Assembly (NCBI GenBank): GCA_030065155.1
Contig: JASJDI010000038.1
Location: 1 to 34,391, forward strand
Direction of reading: 5' to 3'
Source: Xenococcaceae cyanobacterium MO_188.B29
Lineage (GTDB): Bacteria > Cyanobacteriota > Cyanobacteriia > Cyanobacteriales > Xenococcaceae
Length of the DNA: 34,391 nucleotides
In this document: positions 24,993-32,771 of the stretch, one piece after another
Numbering within the stretch: position 1 is the first letter of the stretch
Layout of the letters: each line of letters opens with the position of its first letter
Made by a program: the position numbers and the translations under genes
The notes under the pieces: model-generated
Told to the model about the DNA's origin: nothing
Database searches by the model: none
The model's input: the letters and a program-made list of their open reading frames with translations, nothing else

Positions 24993-26018
24993 TTAATTTT
25001 GGTTAAATTCACTAGCAGAATCAATATGTTTTTTTACTCTCCAACCTGTTTGCGCGCCAATTTTACCTGTTTTCACAAATGCCCAATTACCTCTGTAATA
25101 AATAGTCTCATCATGATTGCAATGGGGTTTAATCCCAATTAAATGTTCCACTTCTTCGGTAGTCAATATCCAGCTAGCAATTGCTGCTTTTTCGAGAACA
25201 TCCATATACCAGAGGGGATTTGATGGTTGCAGTCTAGAGGTTAAAGTTTGTTCTAGCCGTATCAAAGAATCAGCGATCGCTTTTAGCTGTTGTGTTAGTT
25301 GTGGTTCGTTTTCTATCTCAGTCTGAGGAGCAGAGATTAGAGATTTTTCCGTTTCTTCAAGAACTTCAACTGGCTGTGTTTCTACCTTAGCTGATGGGGA
25401 ATCTGTAACAAATTTTTCTGGTTCTGAATCAGTTGGTTGAGTTTCTGTGACAGATCGATCTAGTGCGGGAGTCTCTTCATCAAACCAAGGATCGGGAGCA
25501 ATTTCTTTTTTAAAAGTTGGTTTAAATTGGTGTTTTTGAAGCCAACTACGGTTTAAATCTGTTGCCAAATTAGATAAAAAACTAGCTGTTGATTCATTAC
25601 CTTCTGCTGCTATCTGACGAGCAACTTCTTTCATTATTTTGACTAATTCGGGGTTGATTAAATCTTGATTTGCTTCTAATATTGATTTTTCCTCACCTTC
25701 AGGACAATCCAGTAAGGCTTGGATCAGTTCTATATAGGCTTGAGTTTTATCCTTACTATTTTCAGGAACAGGAACATTATCTGTCAAAATATGGTGCAAT
25801 TTACTAGCCCAGTTGTGCAGATACTTAGCTGCTTTGATGTTTCCTTCTGTAGCGAAATGATTGGCAACTTGTTCCATTATGTCTACTAATTTTTCATTAA
25901 CCAATTCCCCATTTTGTCGGAGTAGTATCCATTCTTCCCCTCTGGGACAACTTAATAATCCTTGGATTAAGTCTAGATAAGCTTTGAGACTGTTTGGATT
26001 CATATCTTCAATACTCAT
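24993..26018 (-). CDS. Hypothetical protein with two ~65-aa repeats
   Basis: A 341-aa protein, not identified. Two homologous helical repeats span residues ~11-75 and ~92-156, each with YxxLIQxLLxCPxGEE, then a NxxLVxxxLVxIMxxVA stretch and an AAEGN-type turn. I have seen similar repeats at the N-terminus of large cyanobacterial TPR/CHAT proteins. A low-complexity acidic, Pro/Glu/Thr-rich linker (~170-240) follows, then a predicted helix (KAIADSLIRLEQTLTSRL) and a C-terminal ~75-residue domain with LTTEEVEHLIGIKP and GWRVKK. No signal peptide or membrane segment. It is 80 bp upstream of the PK-like gene and has its own copy of the shared 18-bp motif. Confidence 0.75.
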   Translation of the reverse strand: MSIEDMNPNSLKAYLDLIQGLLSCPRGEEWILLRQNGELVNEKLVDIMEQVANHFATEGNIKAAKYLHNWASKLHHILTDNVPVPENSKDKTQAYIELIQALLDCPEGEEKSILEANQDLINPELVKIMKEVARQIAAEGNESTASFLSNLATDLNRSWLQKHQFKPTFKKEIAPDPWFDEETPALDRSVTETQPTDSEPEKFVTDSPSAKVETQPVEVLEETEKSLISAPQTEIENEPQLTQQLKAIADSLIRLEQTLTSRLQPSNPLWYMDVLEKAAIASWILTTEEVEHLIGIKPHCNHDETIYYRGNWAFVKTGKIGAQTGWRVKKHIDSASEFNQN

Positions 26019-26057
26019 AATAGTTTCTGTGTATATCTTTAATTTTGAAGAAATAAG

Positions 26058-26075
26058 TTGAAAAACTTGTGAGTA
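26058..26075 (+). promoter_or_regulatory. Shared 18-bp motif, copy 2 (upstream of two-repeat protein)
   Basis: TTGAAAAACTTGTGAGTA, fitting TTGARNAASTTGTGAR, 39 bp upstream of the start of the minus-strand 341-aa gene, in the same relative orientation as the other three copies. Confidence 0.55.
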
Positions 26076-26315
26076 TAGCGAAGTTGTTTATATTTGTAAA
26101 TGTTTGGATTGCTTTATTTGTTCAGATTCTGTGTCTGGCTAGAACAAGCTTACGGATTATAATTACAATAGATGCTAAAGATATTGTATTTGGTTTTCGC
26201 CCTCCTAGTATTCGAGAAAAACTAGCATCAGCCTTACCCAACTTTGCCTAGATTTTTAGTTGCGCTTAACCACTAAGTACCTGGGCAAAATTAATTGTGT
26301 ACTTTTGGAAAGCAA

Positions 26316-26345
26316 GGGGAGCAGGGGAAGCAGAGGGAGCAGGGG
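26316..26345 (+). repeat. G-rich tract with G-quadruplex potential
   Basis: Four G runs (GGGG, GGGG, GGG, GGGG) separated by 4, 7 and 4 bases (AGCA, AAGCAGA, AGCA). Fits the usual intramolecular quadruplex rule. Similar GGGAGCA tracts recur in cyanobacterial intergenic DNA. Confidence 0.6.
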
Positions 26346-26378
26346 AGGAAAGATGATGATAACAATATTTCATTAATA

Positions 26379-26486
26379 TATAGCGTTTCTCAGTTGACTG
26401 AGATACATCTTACTTCTGCCCTCTGCCTTCTGCCTCCTGCCTCCAAACGAACAACTTTGTACCTCATCGATTTGAGAACCGCTATA
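26379..26486. mobile_element. MITE-like element (108 bp) with imperfect terminal inverted repeats
   Basis: The left end TATAGCGTTTCTCA (26379-26392) and right end TGAGAACCGCTATA (26473-26486) are inverted with 13 of 14 bases matching. Both ends carry TATA, consistent with TA-targeting (IS630/Tc1-like) elements. Subterminal hairpins CTCAG-ttga-CTGAG and CTCA-tcgatt-TGAG add to the palindromic structure. No coding capacity. A heptamer array lies inside. Confidence 0.6.
26417..26444 (+). repeat. Heptamer array TGCCYTC-type x4 inside the MITE
   Basis: TGCCCTC, TGCCTTC, TGCCTCC, TGCCTCC in tandem. This is one of the classic short tandem heptamers of cyanobacteria. Confidence 0.75.
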
Positions 26487-26514
26487 CAAATAATTTTGCT
26501 TACCTACTTAGCTA

Positions 26515-27279
26515 TTATTTTTCTGCTATTACCAACATCTCATAATCTTCAGTTGTTAATCGATCGCTGCGACTAAAAACGCCAAGTTTTGCACCGAATA
26601 TGTCAATCACTTTAAATTTAAGTGTTTTTAAAAGCCAGGTGATTTCCGAGGGAACATAATAGCGTTCGTTGCACTCTAGTTCTTTGGTGTTACCGAGATC
26701 GTCCTCAATCTGTATGGTATGGCGATCGCGAAATGTCATCAAATCAAATGAATTATTACTATAAGTGGCATTTCCTTCTTTCGTTGCTGAAGCGAAAAAT
26801 TCTTTCACCGAATGGAATAAGGGAAATAAGCCATTTAAGGTGGTAAATATTAATTTACCCTTGGGTTTTAAAGCATTACTGGCATTGCGAAGAATTTGAA
26901 AATTCATCTCATCAGTTTCCATTAAGGAAAAAGCTCCTTCACAAAGCATAATTACCAAATCGAATTCATCAAAAAAAGTAAGTTTTCTTGCGTCGTGTCG
27001 TTCAAAATTAATTGATAAATTCTGTGCGGATGCCTTTTCTTTGGCTCTGTTTAATTGAGATTCGGATAGATCGATTCCCGTAACGTTATATCCTCTGGTT
27101 GCTAATTCAATAGAATGTCTTCCTGTGCCACATCCAATATCTAGAATTCGCGTAGTTTTATCATAGTTTATCTCTCGTTCGATAAAATCACATTCTCCTA
27201 TTGTGCCTTGGACGAAACTCTCGCGGTCGTATTTTTCTGCGTAATTTTCAAATAATTCTTCGTACCACTGTTTCATCAT
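26515..27279 (-). CDS. Class I SAM-dependent methyltransferase
   Basis: A 254-aa methyltransferase. Motif I ILDIGCGTGRHSIELA is near 45-60, VTGIDLSESQLNRAKE gives the acidic residue for ribose, FDLVIMLCEGAFSLM is motif III-like, and ALKPKGKLIFTTLNG follows. The acceptor is unknown; the long C-terminal beta region with LECNERYYVPSEITWLL is typical of small-molecule methyltransferases. It is 74 bp downstream of devC on the same strand, so it could modify the exported compound, though the gap contains heptamer repeats. Confidence 0.85.
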   Translation of the reverse strand: MMKQWYEELFENYAEKYDRESFVQGTIGECDFIEREINYDKTTRILDIGCGTGRHSIELATRGYNVTGIDLSESQLNRAKEKASAQNLSINFERHDARKLTFFDEFDLVIMLCEGAFSLMETDEMNFQILRNASNALKPKGKLIFTTLNGLFPLFHSVKEFFASATKEGNATYSNNSFDLMTFRDRHTIQIEDDLGNTKELECNERYYVPSEITWLLKTLKFKVIDIFGAKLGVFSRSDRLTTEDYEMLVIAEK

Positions 27280-27328
27280 CGTTTCTCCATAGATATGATA
27301 TTTATGATCGCCTACTAACTACTAACCC

Positions 27329-27356
27329 CGAACTCCGAACTCCGAACTCCGAACTA
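27329..27356. repeat. Heptamer array CGAACTC x4 at the devC stop
   Basis: CGAACTC repeated at 27329, 27336 and 27343, with a last unit CGAACTA (27350-27356). On the minus strand this last unit contains the TAG stop of the downstream devC copy. Confidence 0.8.
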
Positions 27357-28544
27357 AAATATCTCCGCAGGATCGGCAGAATGAAGTTTCCGAATAGCGA
27401 TCGCACCAGAAGCAAGGCACATAGTAACTGTGAGGAAAAATACTCTTAAAGCGACATCAGATTGCATTGCCAAGGGCATCTTGGTTAGAGTTTCTAGTAA
27501 GCTATACATACCAATAGAAGCCCCAAAACCAGGAATAAAACCCAATATAGCCAAAATAATTGCTTCTTGAAAAACTACCACCAACAAACTTTTATCTGGA
27601 TAACCCATTGCTTTGAGGGTGGCGTATTCTGCTAAATGATCGTTAACATCGGCAAATAATACCTGATAGACAATTACTACCCCAACTACAAAACCCATAA
27701 CTACCCCGAAGTTAAAGATCGTTCCTGCTGGATGGTTTTTGTCCCAATGATCTTTTTCGGCGGCAATAAATTCTTCGTGAGTCATTACTGCAACGTCACC
27801 AGGCAAGGTAGCTCTGACTTTTTGCTTGACTGTCTCTACCTCTGCATCGGTTTTAGTTTTAAGCACGCCAACTGTCACATTATCAATACTATCTTTACCG
27901 TACAAACGTAGATAATTCCAATCGCTAGTTATCAGATGGCCTTCAGTAAACATCGTAGTACCCAAAGTAAACATCCCCCCAACGCTAATTCTGCGCTGCG
28001 AGATCTCTGTAGTAATTGCTTTTCCTCGCGCCAAAGTTTCGGCAATTGGCCCCAAATCTGGTCGGGCTAGGCGATCTACCAATACTTTGTCTGGTAGTTT
28101 GATTTGTTCTAGTTGTTGATTGACTTCTGGCAAATCTAAAACAGGATGAGCGGGATCGAAAGCTAAAATCGCTACGCTGGTTACTTTCTTTTCCCAAGGA
28201 TTAATCCAGCCAGCATTAGCATAATAAAAAGGACTAGCCGAAGTAATTCCCTCGACAGCAGCAGCTTGGTAGAGATGACGATGATCAAAATTTTGACCAT
28301 CAATGAGAGTTTTCGCCCTAGCACTCACTAAAAATAGATCTCCATTAAGATGTTCGTGAATGCGAGTGATACCGCCAAACAAACTAGTGTGGAACCCAAG
28401 CTGCATAAAGATCAAAATATCTGCAAAGGCAATTCCCGACAAAGCAACAATCATGCGTACTTTTTGATGGCTAAGTTGCGCCCAACCCAAAGGGGGTTCT
28501 TTGGTGAATTTTTTTAATAGAGTTTTGACTGAAGGAATTTTCAT
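27354..28544 (-). CDS. devC: DevC-type ABC exporter permease, copy 1
   Basis: A 396-aa FtsX/MacB-like permease. One membrane segment lies near the N-terminus (about 28-50), then a large periplasmic domain (~55-265), then three C-terminal membrane segments (about 275-295, 325-350, 365-385). DevC hallmarks are GWAQLSHQKVR at residue ~20, GDLFLVSARAK, HLAEYATLKAMGYPD and a C-terminus ending in SADPAEIF. It works with DevA and DevB. It is the second of two tandem paralogues (50 bp apart, clearly similar along the whole length). Its stop codon lies in CGAACTC heptamers. Confidence 0.88.
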   Translation of the reverse strand: MKIPSVKTLLKKFTKEPPLGWAQLSHQKVRMIVALSGIAFADILIFMQLGFHTSLFGGITRIHEHLNGDLFLVSARAKTLIDGQNFDHRHLYQAAAVEGITSASPFYYANAGWINPWEKKVTSVAILAFDPAHPVLDLPEVNQQLEQIKLPDKVLVDRLARPDLGPIAETLARGKAITTEISQRRISVGGMFTLGTTMFTEGHLITSDWNYLRLYGKDSIDNVTVGVLKTKTDAEVETVKQKVRATLPGDVAVMTHEEFIAAEKDHWDKNHPAGTIFNFGVVMGFVVGVVIVYQVLFADVNDHLAEYATLKAMGYPDKSLLVVVFQEAIILAILGFIPGFGASIGMYSLLETLTKMPLAMQSDVALRVFFLTVTMCLASGAIAIRKLHSADPAEIF

Positions 28545-28594
28545 AACTTGCTTTGCCTTTTTGAGTGGTTAGTAGGTACGAGAAAATCTAGGGA

Positions 28595-29773
28595 CTAAAA
28601 TACATCTGCTGGATCGGCAGATTGGAGTTTCCGCATCGCGATCGCTGCTGAAATCAAGCACATCAAGACAGTAATAACAAATACTTGCGAGACAACTCCA
28701 AATCTCATTGGTAAGGGAATTCGGGTTAAATATCCTAGTAAGGCATATATACCAGCAGAGCCAACAAAACCTGGAATAAAGCCCAACACGCCCAGAATAA
28801 TTCCTTCTTGAAACACAACCATCAAGAGATTTTTATCTGAGTAACCCATCGCTTTGAGGGTGGCATACTCGGATAAATGGTCGTTAACATCCGCGTGTAA
28901 TACTTCATAGACAATCACCACCCCAGTAAAAAATCCCATCACCACGCCAAAATTAAATAGTATGCCACCAGGAACTTCTGCCCAGTAGTCTTCTTCAGAT
29001 TGGATAAATTCTTGATGGGTCATCACCTCCACGTCTTGGGGCAAATATGCCTGGACTTTGCTTTTTACCATTGCCAAATCCACACCAGGCTGAAGAGTAA
29101 GGATACCAACGCTCAAATTATCGATGCTATCCGCACCAAATAAACGCAGGTAATTCCAATCACTGGTAACAAGGTGTCCATCGATAAAAATCGTGCTACC
29201 CATTGTAAAAATACCGCCAACACTAACTCTATGTCCCGATATTTCAGTAGTAACGGTTTTTCCGCGAGCGAAAGATTCGGCTACAGAACCCAATTTAGGA
29301 AGAGATAAGCTGTCAAATAAGACTGTATTGGGCAGTTTGATTTGTTCTAGCTGTTCTTCTATTTCTGGCAAATCGATTACTGGACGAACGGGATCGAAAG
29401 CAATTACGCCGACACTACTTATTTTCTGATTCCAAGGGTTAATCCAGTTGCCAAAAGAAAAATAAAGTGGATCGGCAGATGCTATCCCTTCTACAGCTTC
29501 AGCTTGATACAGATGACGGCGATCAAAGGTTTGACCATCACCAAGGTATTCAGCTCGGTTACTGACTAGAAATAAATCTCCGCGAAGTTGCTTGTGGAGA
29601 TTAGTAGCACCGCCAAACATACTCATCCTAAACCCCTGCATGGTAAAAATCATAATATCGGCAGAGGCAATGGCTATTAGTGCTACCAACAAACGTACTT
29701 TTTGATGTCGGAGTTGCGCCCAACCTAAAGGGGGTTCTTGATTGAATCTTTTGAGTAAGGTTTTAAGAGTCAT
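28595..29773 (-). CDS. devC: DevC-type ABC exporter permease, copy 2
   Basis: A 392-aa paralogue of the neighbouring permease with the same layout: N-terminal membrane segment, periplasmic MacB-like domain, three C-terminal membrane segments, and the end SADPADVF. Conserved stretches shared by both copies include GWAQL-HQKVR, GDLFLVS, INPW, DVNDHL-EYATLKAMGY and VFQE. Two different DevC subunits with one DevA suggest a heterodimeric permease. It follows devB by 61 bp and precedes the other devC by 50 bp. Confidence 0.88.
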   Translation of the reverse strand: MTLKTLLKRFNQEPPLGWAQLRHQKVRLLVALIAIASADIMIFTMQGFRMSMFGGATNLHKQLRGDLFLVSNRAEYLGDGQTFDRRHLYQAEAVEGIASADPLYFSFGNWINPWNQKISSVGVIAFDPVRPVIDLPEIEEQLEQIKLPNTVLFDSLSLPKLGSVAESFARGKTVTTEISGHRVSVGGIFTMGSTIFIDGHLVTSDWNYLRLFGADSIDNLSVGILTLQPGVDLAMVKSKVQAYLPQDVEVMTHQEFIQSEEDYWAEVPGGILFNFGVVMGFFTGVVIVYEVLHADVNDHLSEYATLKAMGYSDKNLLMVVFQEGIILGVLGFIPGFVGSAGIYALLGYLTRIPLPMRFGVVSQVFVITVLMCLISAAIAMRKLQSADPADVF

Positions 29774-29817
29774 TAATTTAATGGTTACTTACGATCTCTA
29801 AAAAACATCTCTACGAA

Positions 29818-29838
29818 CCACTAACCACTAACCACTAA
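29818..29838. repeat. Heptamer array CCACTAA x3 at the devB stop
   Basis: Three perfect CCACTAA units at 29818, 29825 and 29832, in the 61-bp devB-devC gap. The TAG stop of devB (29835-29837 on the minus strand) lies in the last unit. Confidence 0.8.
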
Positions 29839-31067
29839 CTACTACCCAAATTAATCCGAACTCTGACTTGTAAATTAGTCAATCCTGCAACTCGATCGCT
29901 GTCTTGGGGGTCAAGACGCACTTTTACTTCCACCACACGGGCATCCTTATCCGCAGCAGGATCGGATTCGAGAACATCTTGTTTTTTGATTTGTAAGCCG
30001 ATATGGTCTACTGTTCCCTGTAATTCTCCTTCAAAACCACCATGTTCGCTGATTACCGTTGCTTTCTGTCCAACTTTTACTTTACTAACATCAGTTTCAT
30101 AAACTTCAGCGATCGCATACATCTGACTAGTTCTTCCTAATTCTACAATTCCTTGACTAGTATCTACTTGTTCACCTACTAAGGTATTAATCTTGAGAAT
30201 TTGTCCGTCTATGGGTACGCGCACGTAATAGTCTTCTAGTTCAGATTCAATGCGTTTTACTTTAGCGATCGCATAATCGACTTCGGTTTGGGCTTCTGCT
30301 AAATCTACAGGGCGAACTTCCCTTAACTTATTTAGCATTGCCTGTTCTTGGGCTATTTGTTCCTGTAAAGTAGAAATAGTGTTTTCTAGTCTTGCTCGTG
30401 CTTGGTTTAATCTAGCTTGCGCCCGTTCGTATAATTCTTGGCGATCGTCTAAAGCCGATCTACTAACTGCCCCATCTCGATAGAGAGTTTGATAACGATT
30501 ATAGTTAATCTCAACATTTCTTAACTCCGCTTGAGTATCAGCTATTTCTGCTTCTCTTTCTAGGTTTTCAGTGCGTAATTGAGCTTTAAGACGAGCAATA
30601 TTAGCTTTTTGAGCTTCAATTTCTGCGCTTTTAGCTTCTCCTGCTTCAATTTGCGCTAGTTTAGCTCGATAAACTGCTACATTCTGTTTTGCTTCAGCTA
30701 GTTCGGCTTGTTTTTGGTCTAATCCTTGGAGCGTGGCAATTAATTGTTGGGCTTTGACGCGATCGCCTTCTTCTACCAGTAATTTATTGACACGACTATC
30801 CTGGGCATTAGCTACCGAAAGCTTAATCACTTCCCCTTCTGGCTCTAATCTACCTAGAGCAGTAACTGCGATCGGTGCCAGGTTGATGATTGGTTCTGGC
30901 TCAATAGTTTGTTTTGGTGTCTGAGCAATATAAAAATAAGCCATGCCCCCACCGAGAGAAGCAATGAGAAAGCCCAAGAACCAAAGATTAAGCTTTTTCC
31001 TGACCCCTTTCTGCGGTTTCTCTGTAGAAGGCGGATTTGCTGACTTTTTATACCGTAAAAGTTGCAT
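29835..31067 (-). CDS. devB: DevB-type membrane fusion protein (HlyD family)
   Basis: A 410-aa periplasmic adaptor. A basic N-terminus and one membrane anchor (about 28-47) lead to the first lipoyl half (GRLEPEGEVIKLSV, near 73-86), a long coiled coil (about 105-275, rich in Gln, Glu, Ala, Arg) that reaches TolC, the second lipoyl half (YYVRVPIDGQILKI), and a beta-barrel domain ending in VRVRINLGSS. It is the first gene of the minus-strand dev run and diverges from pentapeptide genes across a 157-bp region containing a copy of the shared 18-bp motif. Full length for the family. Confidence 0.9.
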   Translation of the reverse strand: MQLLRYKKSANPPSTEKPQKGVRKKLNLWFLGFLIASLGGGMAYFYIAQTPKQTIEPEPIINLAPIAVTALGRLEPEGEVIKLSVANAQDSRVNKLLVEEGDRVKAQQLIATLQGLDQKQAELAEAKQNVAVYRAKLAQIEAGEAKSAEIEAQKANIARLKAQLRTENLEREAEIADTQAELRNVEINYNRYQTLYRDGAVSRSALDDRQELYERAQARLNQARARLENTISTLQEQIAQEQAMLNKLREVRPVDLAEAQTEVDYAIAKVKRIESELEDYYVRVPIDGQILKINTLVGEQVDTSQGIVELGRTSQMYAIAEVYETDVSKVKVGQKATVISEHGGFEGELQGTVDHIGLQIKKQDVLESDPAADKDARVVEVKVRLDPQDSDRVAGLTNLQVRVRINLGSS

Positions 31068-31160
31068 GGTTGGATATACTAGGAGTAGATAGTTTTTTTC
31101 AGACTTGTCAAATCACCGCCACCTCCGATCAATCTACATTCATAGTTCTAGAAAAATAAT

Positions 31161-31178
31161 TTGAGGAAGTTGTGAAGT
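31161..31178 (+). promoter_or_regulatory. Shared 18-bp motif, copy 3 (devB/pentapeptide divergent region)
   Basis: TTGAGGAAGTTGTGAAGT, fitting TTGARNAASTTGTGAR. It lies 93 bp upstream of devB in the same relative orientation as the other copies, and 46 bp upstream of the divergent pentapeptide gene. Confidence 0.55.
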
Positions 31179-31224
31179 CTAGTAGTCAATAATTACTAAT
31201 CACAAACAACTCCATCAACAGAAA

Positions 31225-31749
31225 ATGAATGTAGATACTTTATTAGCACAATACGCTTCGGGCGATCGCGATTTTAGCAACGCTGAGTTAAGTGAAGCTA
31301 ACTTAGCAGGAGCAATGCTGAGTGGCATTAATTTGATTCGCGCTAATTTATCTCACGCCACACTAATCAAAGCTAATCTTAGCGGTGCATTTCTAGTCTT
31401 AGCAGATCTCAGCCAAGCAGATTTGAGTAGAGCAACAGCGATCGCCGTCAACTTTAGTGGCGCAAACCTTAAGGGGACAAATTTAGCCCATACCCAACTC
31501 ACAGAAGCCATCCTAACTGGTACTTGGTTACAAAGAGCTAATTTAACTAATGCCAATCTCCAAGGAGCAATCCTCGCTGGAGCAAATCTCATTGAAGCCA
31601 ACTTACAAAAAGCCGACTTAAGGGGAGCCAATCTTTATGGTGCAGATTTAAGACAGGCAGATTTGACTGGTGCCACTATGACTCATGCCAATCTGCGAGG
31701 AGCAAATTTAGAAGGAGCAATAATACCAGATAAGGTGATGGCAGTTTAG
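31225..31749 (+). CDS. Pentapeptide-repeat protein
   Basis: A 174-aa protein built almost wholly of A(D/N)LxX pentapeptides, which form a right-handed quadrilateral beta helix. A short N-terminal cap (MNVDTLLAQYASGDRDF) precedes about 29 repeats. Such proteins are abundant in cyanobacteria and usually of unknown function; some mimic DNA. No signal peptide, so cytoplasmic. Followed 34 bp later by a second pentapeptide gene with a related cap, so the pair is likely co-transcribed and arose by duplication. Confidence 0.9.
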   Translation: MNVDTLLAQYASGDRDFSNAELSEANLAGAMLSGINLIRANLSHATLIKANLSGAFLVLADLSQADLSRATAIAVNFSGANLKGTNLAHTQLTEAILTGTWLQRANLTNANLQGAILAGANLIEANLQKADLRGANLYGADLRQADLTGATMTHANLRGANLEGAIIPDKVMAV

Positions 31750-31783
31750 GTGACAAAGTGAAAACTATTACAGGAGAAGAGTA

Positions 31784-32452
31784 ATGATGGATGTAACTGA
31801 GCTACTGGAAGAATATGCTTCAGGAGTTAGAAATTTTGCTGGTATAAATCTGAATGGGGTCTGCCTGTCTCGCGCCCATCTTCGAGAAATTAACTTACAG
31901 AGTGCCAATTTGATTGGAGCCAATTTGAGCGGTGCAGATTTAACAGGAGCAAACTTAAGTCAAGCCAACTTAATTGGGGCTAACCTCAGTGCAGCTAATT
32001 TGGTTGGGGTCAATCTTAGTGATGCAGATTTAATTGGCGCGAATTTAGGCGGTGCCAAGCTAGCTAATGCTAACCTACAGGGAATCACACTCAATGGCGG
32101 AAATATGAGCGGTGCTAACCTCAATGGTGCTAACCTCAGTCGTGCATCTTTAAAAGGTGCTAATTTTAGCGGTGCCTTTTTGAATGCTATTCTCACTGAA
32201 GCCAATCTGAGGAATGCGAATCTAAACAGTGCCAGTTTAGTAGAAGCGGACTTAAGTGGGGCAAATCTACAAGGAGCCAATCTAGTCGGAGCCAATCTTT
32301 CTAAAGCTAATCTCTATGAAGCAATTTTGGTTGAGGCTAACTTGAGTAGTGCTAGTTTAACAGGAGCAAATTTAAAATTAGCTAATTTGCATAAAGCTAA
32401 TCTAAGTCGCGAAACCTTACTAGAAATAGAGTTAGAAAGTTATGTGAATTAA
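31784..32452 (+). CDS. Pentapeptide-repeat protein
   Basis: A 222-aa pentapeptide-repeat protein with the cap MMDVTELLEEYASGVRNF, clearly related to that of the preceding gene (LL-xYASGxRxF), followed by about 38 repeats of A(N/D)LSG type and a short C-terminal LLEIELESYVN. A Shine-Dalgarno-like AGGAGAAGAG lies before ATG 31784. Function unknown. It is longer than its neighbour by about ten repeats. Confidence 0.9.
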   Translation: MMDVTELLEEYASGVRNFAGINLNGVCLSRAHLREINLQSANLIGANLSGADLTGANLSQANLIGANLSAANLVGVNLSDADLIGANLGGAKLANANLQGITLNGGNMSGANLNGANLSRASLKGANFSGAFLNAILTEANLRNANLNSASLVEADLSGANLQGANLVGANLSKANLYEAILVEANLSSASLTGANLKLANLHKANLSRETLLEIELESYVN

Positions 32453-32536
32453 TAGTGCAAGCCTAAGTTGAGCAAGATAGGTAATTTTTATTCATCTTAA
32501 TTTGAATAGGATTAATACTTTTAGGAGGGGGAAATT

Positions 32537-32761
32537 ATGACTAGTAGAGATCCACAACATAATAAACATTTCTGTATCTTTGATTATTTCTTAGATGGAG
32601 TCTTTCTGAGATGGGAAGAGGTAAAGGGAGAATGTCCAGTCTTAATTAGAGGACAAGAATGGATAGTTAGTCTTGAAGATGGAACTAAAATTGCGACAAC
32701 AATCGTTGAAATCCAGGATATTAGTGAGAGCGAATGCAGAATATTTCTCCGCTCTTGTTAA
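32537..32761 (+). CDS. Hypothetical 74-aa protein
   Basis: Not identified. A small soluble protein, acidic to neutral, with FDYFLDGVFLRWEEVKGE, then LIRGQEWIVSLEDG and ECRIFLRSC at the end, suggesting a compact beta-rich fold. It has an excellent Shine-Dalgarno (AGGAGGGG at 32523-32530, about 6 bp before ATG), better than most genes in the window, so it is very likely translated. It stands 84 bp after the second pentapeptide gene. Confidence 0.7.
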   Translation: MTSRDPQHNKHFCIFDYFLDGVFLRWEEVKGECPVLIRGQEWIVSLEDGTKIATTIVEIQDISESECRIFLRSC

Positions 32762-32771
32762 GAAAATACAC

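Larger units (their letters stand above)
26019..26514. other. 496-bp intergenic region with motif, G-rich tract and MITE
   Basis: Contains the shared 18-bp motif near the start of the 341-aa gene, a G-rich tract, and a 108-bp MITE-like element with heptamers inside. The plus-strand open frames here look like chance or come from the repeats, and none is called as a gene. Confidence 0.7.

Noticed and set aside
26069-26251. 60-codon plus-strand ORF with a hydrophobic start
   Set aside because: GTG start without ribosome site, no homology I recognise, and it overlaps the promoter region and shared motif of the divergent 341-aa gene.
26295-26576. 93-codon plus-strand ORF
   Set aside because: Made of the G-rich tract, the MITE and heptamer repeats; it runs into the methyltransferase gene on the other strand.
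31353-32295. Long antisense open frames opposite the pentapeptide genes
   Set aside because: Periodic Ala/Leu repeats on one strand leave the complementary frame open; typical shadow ORFs.
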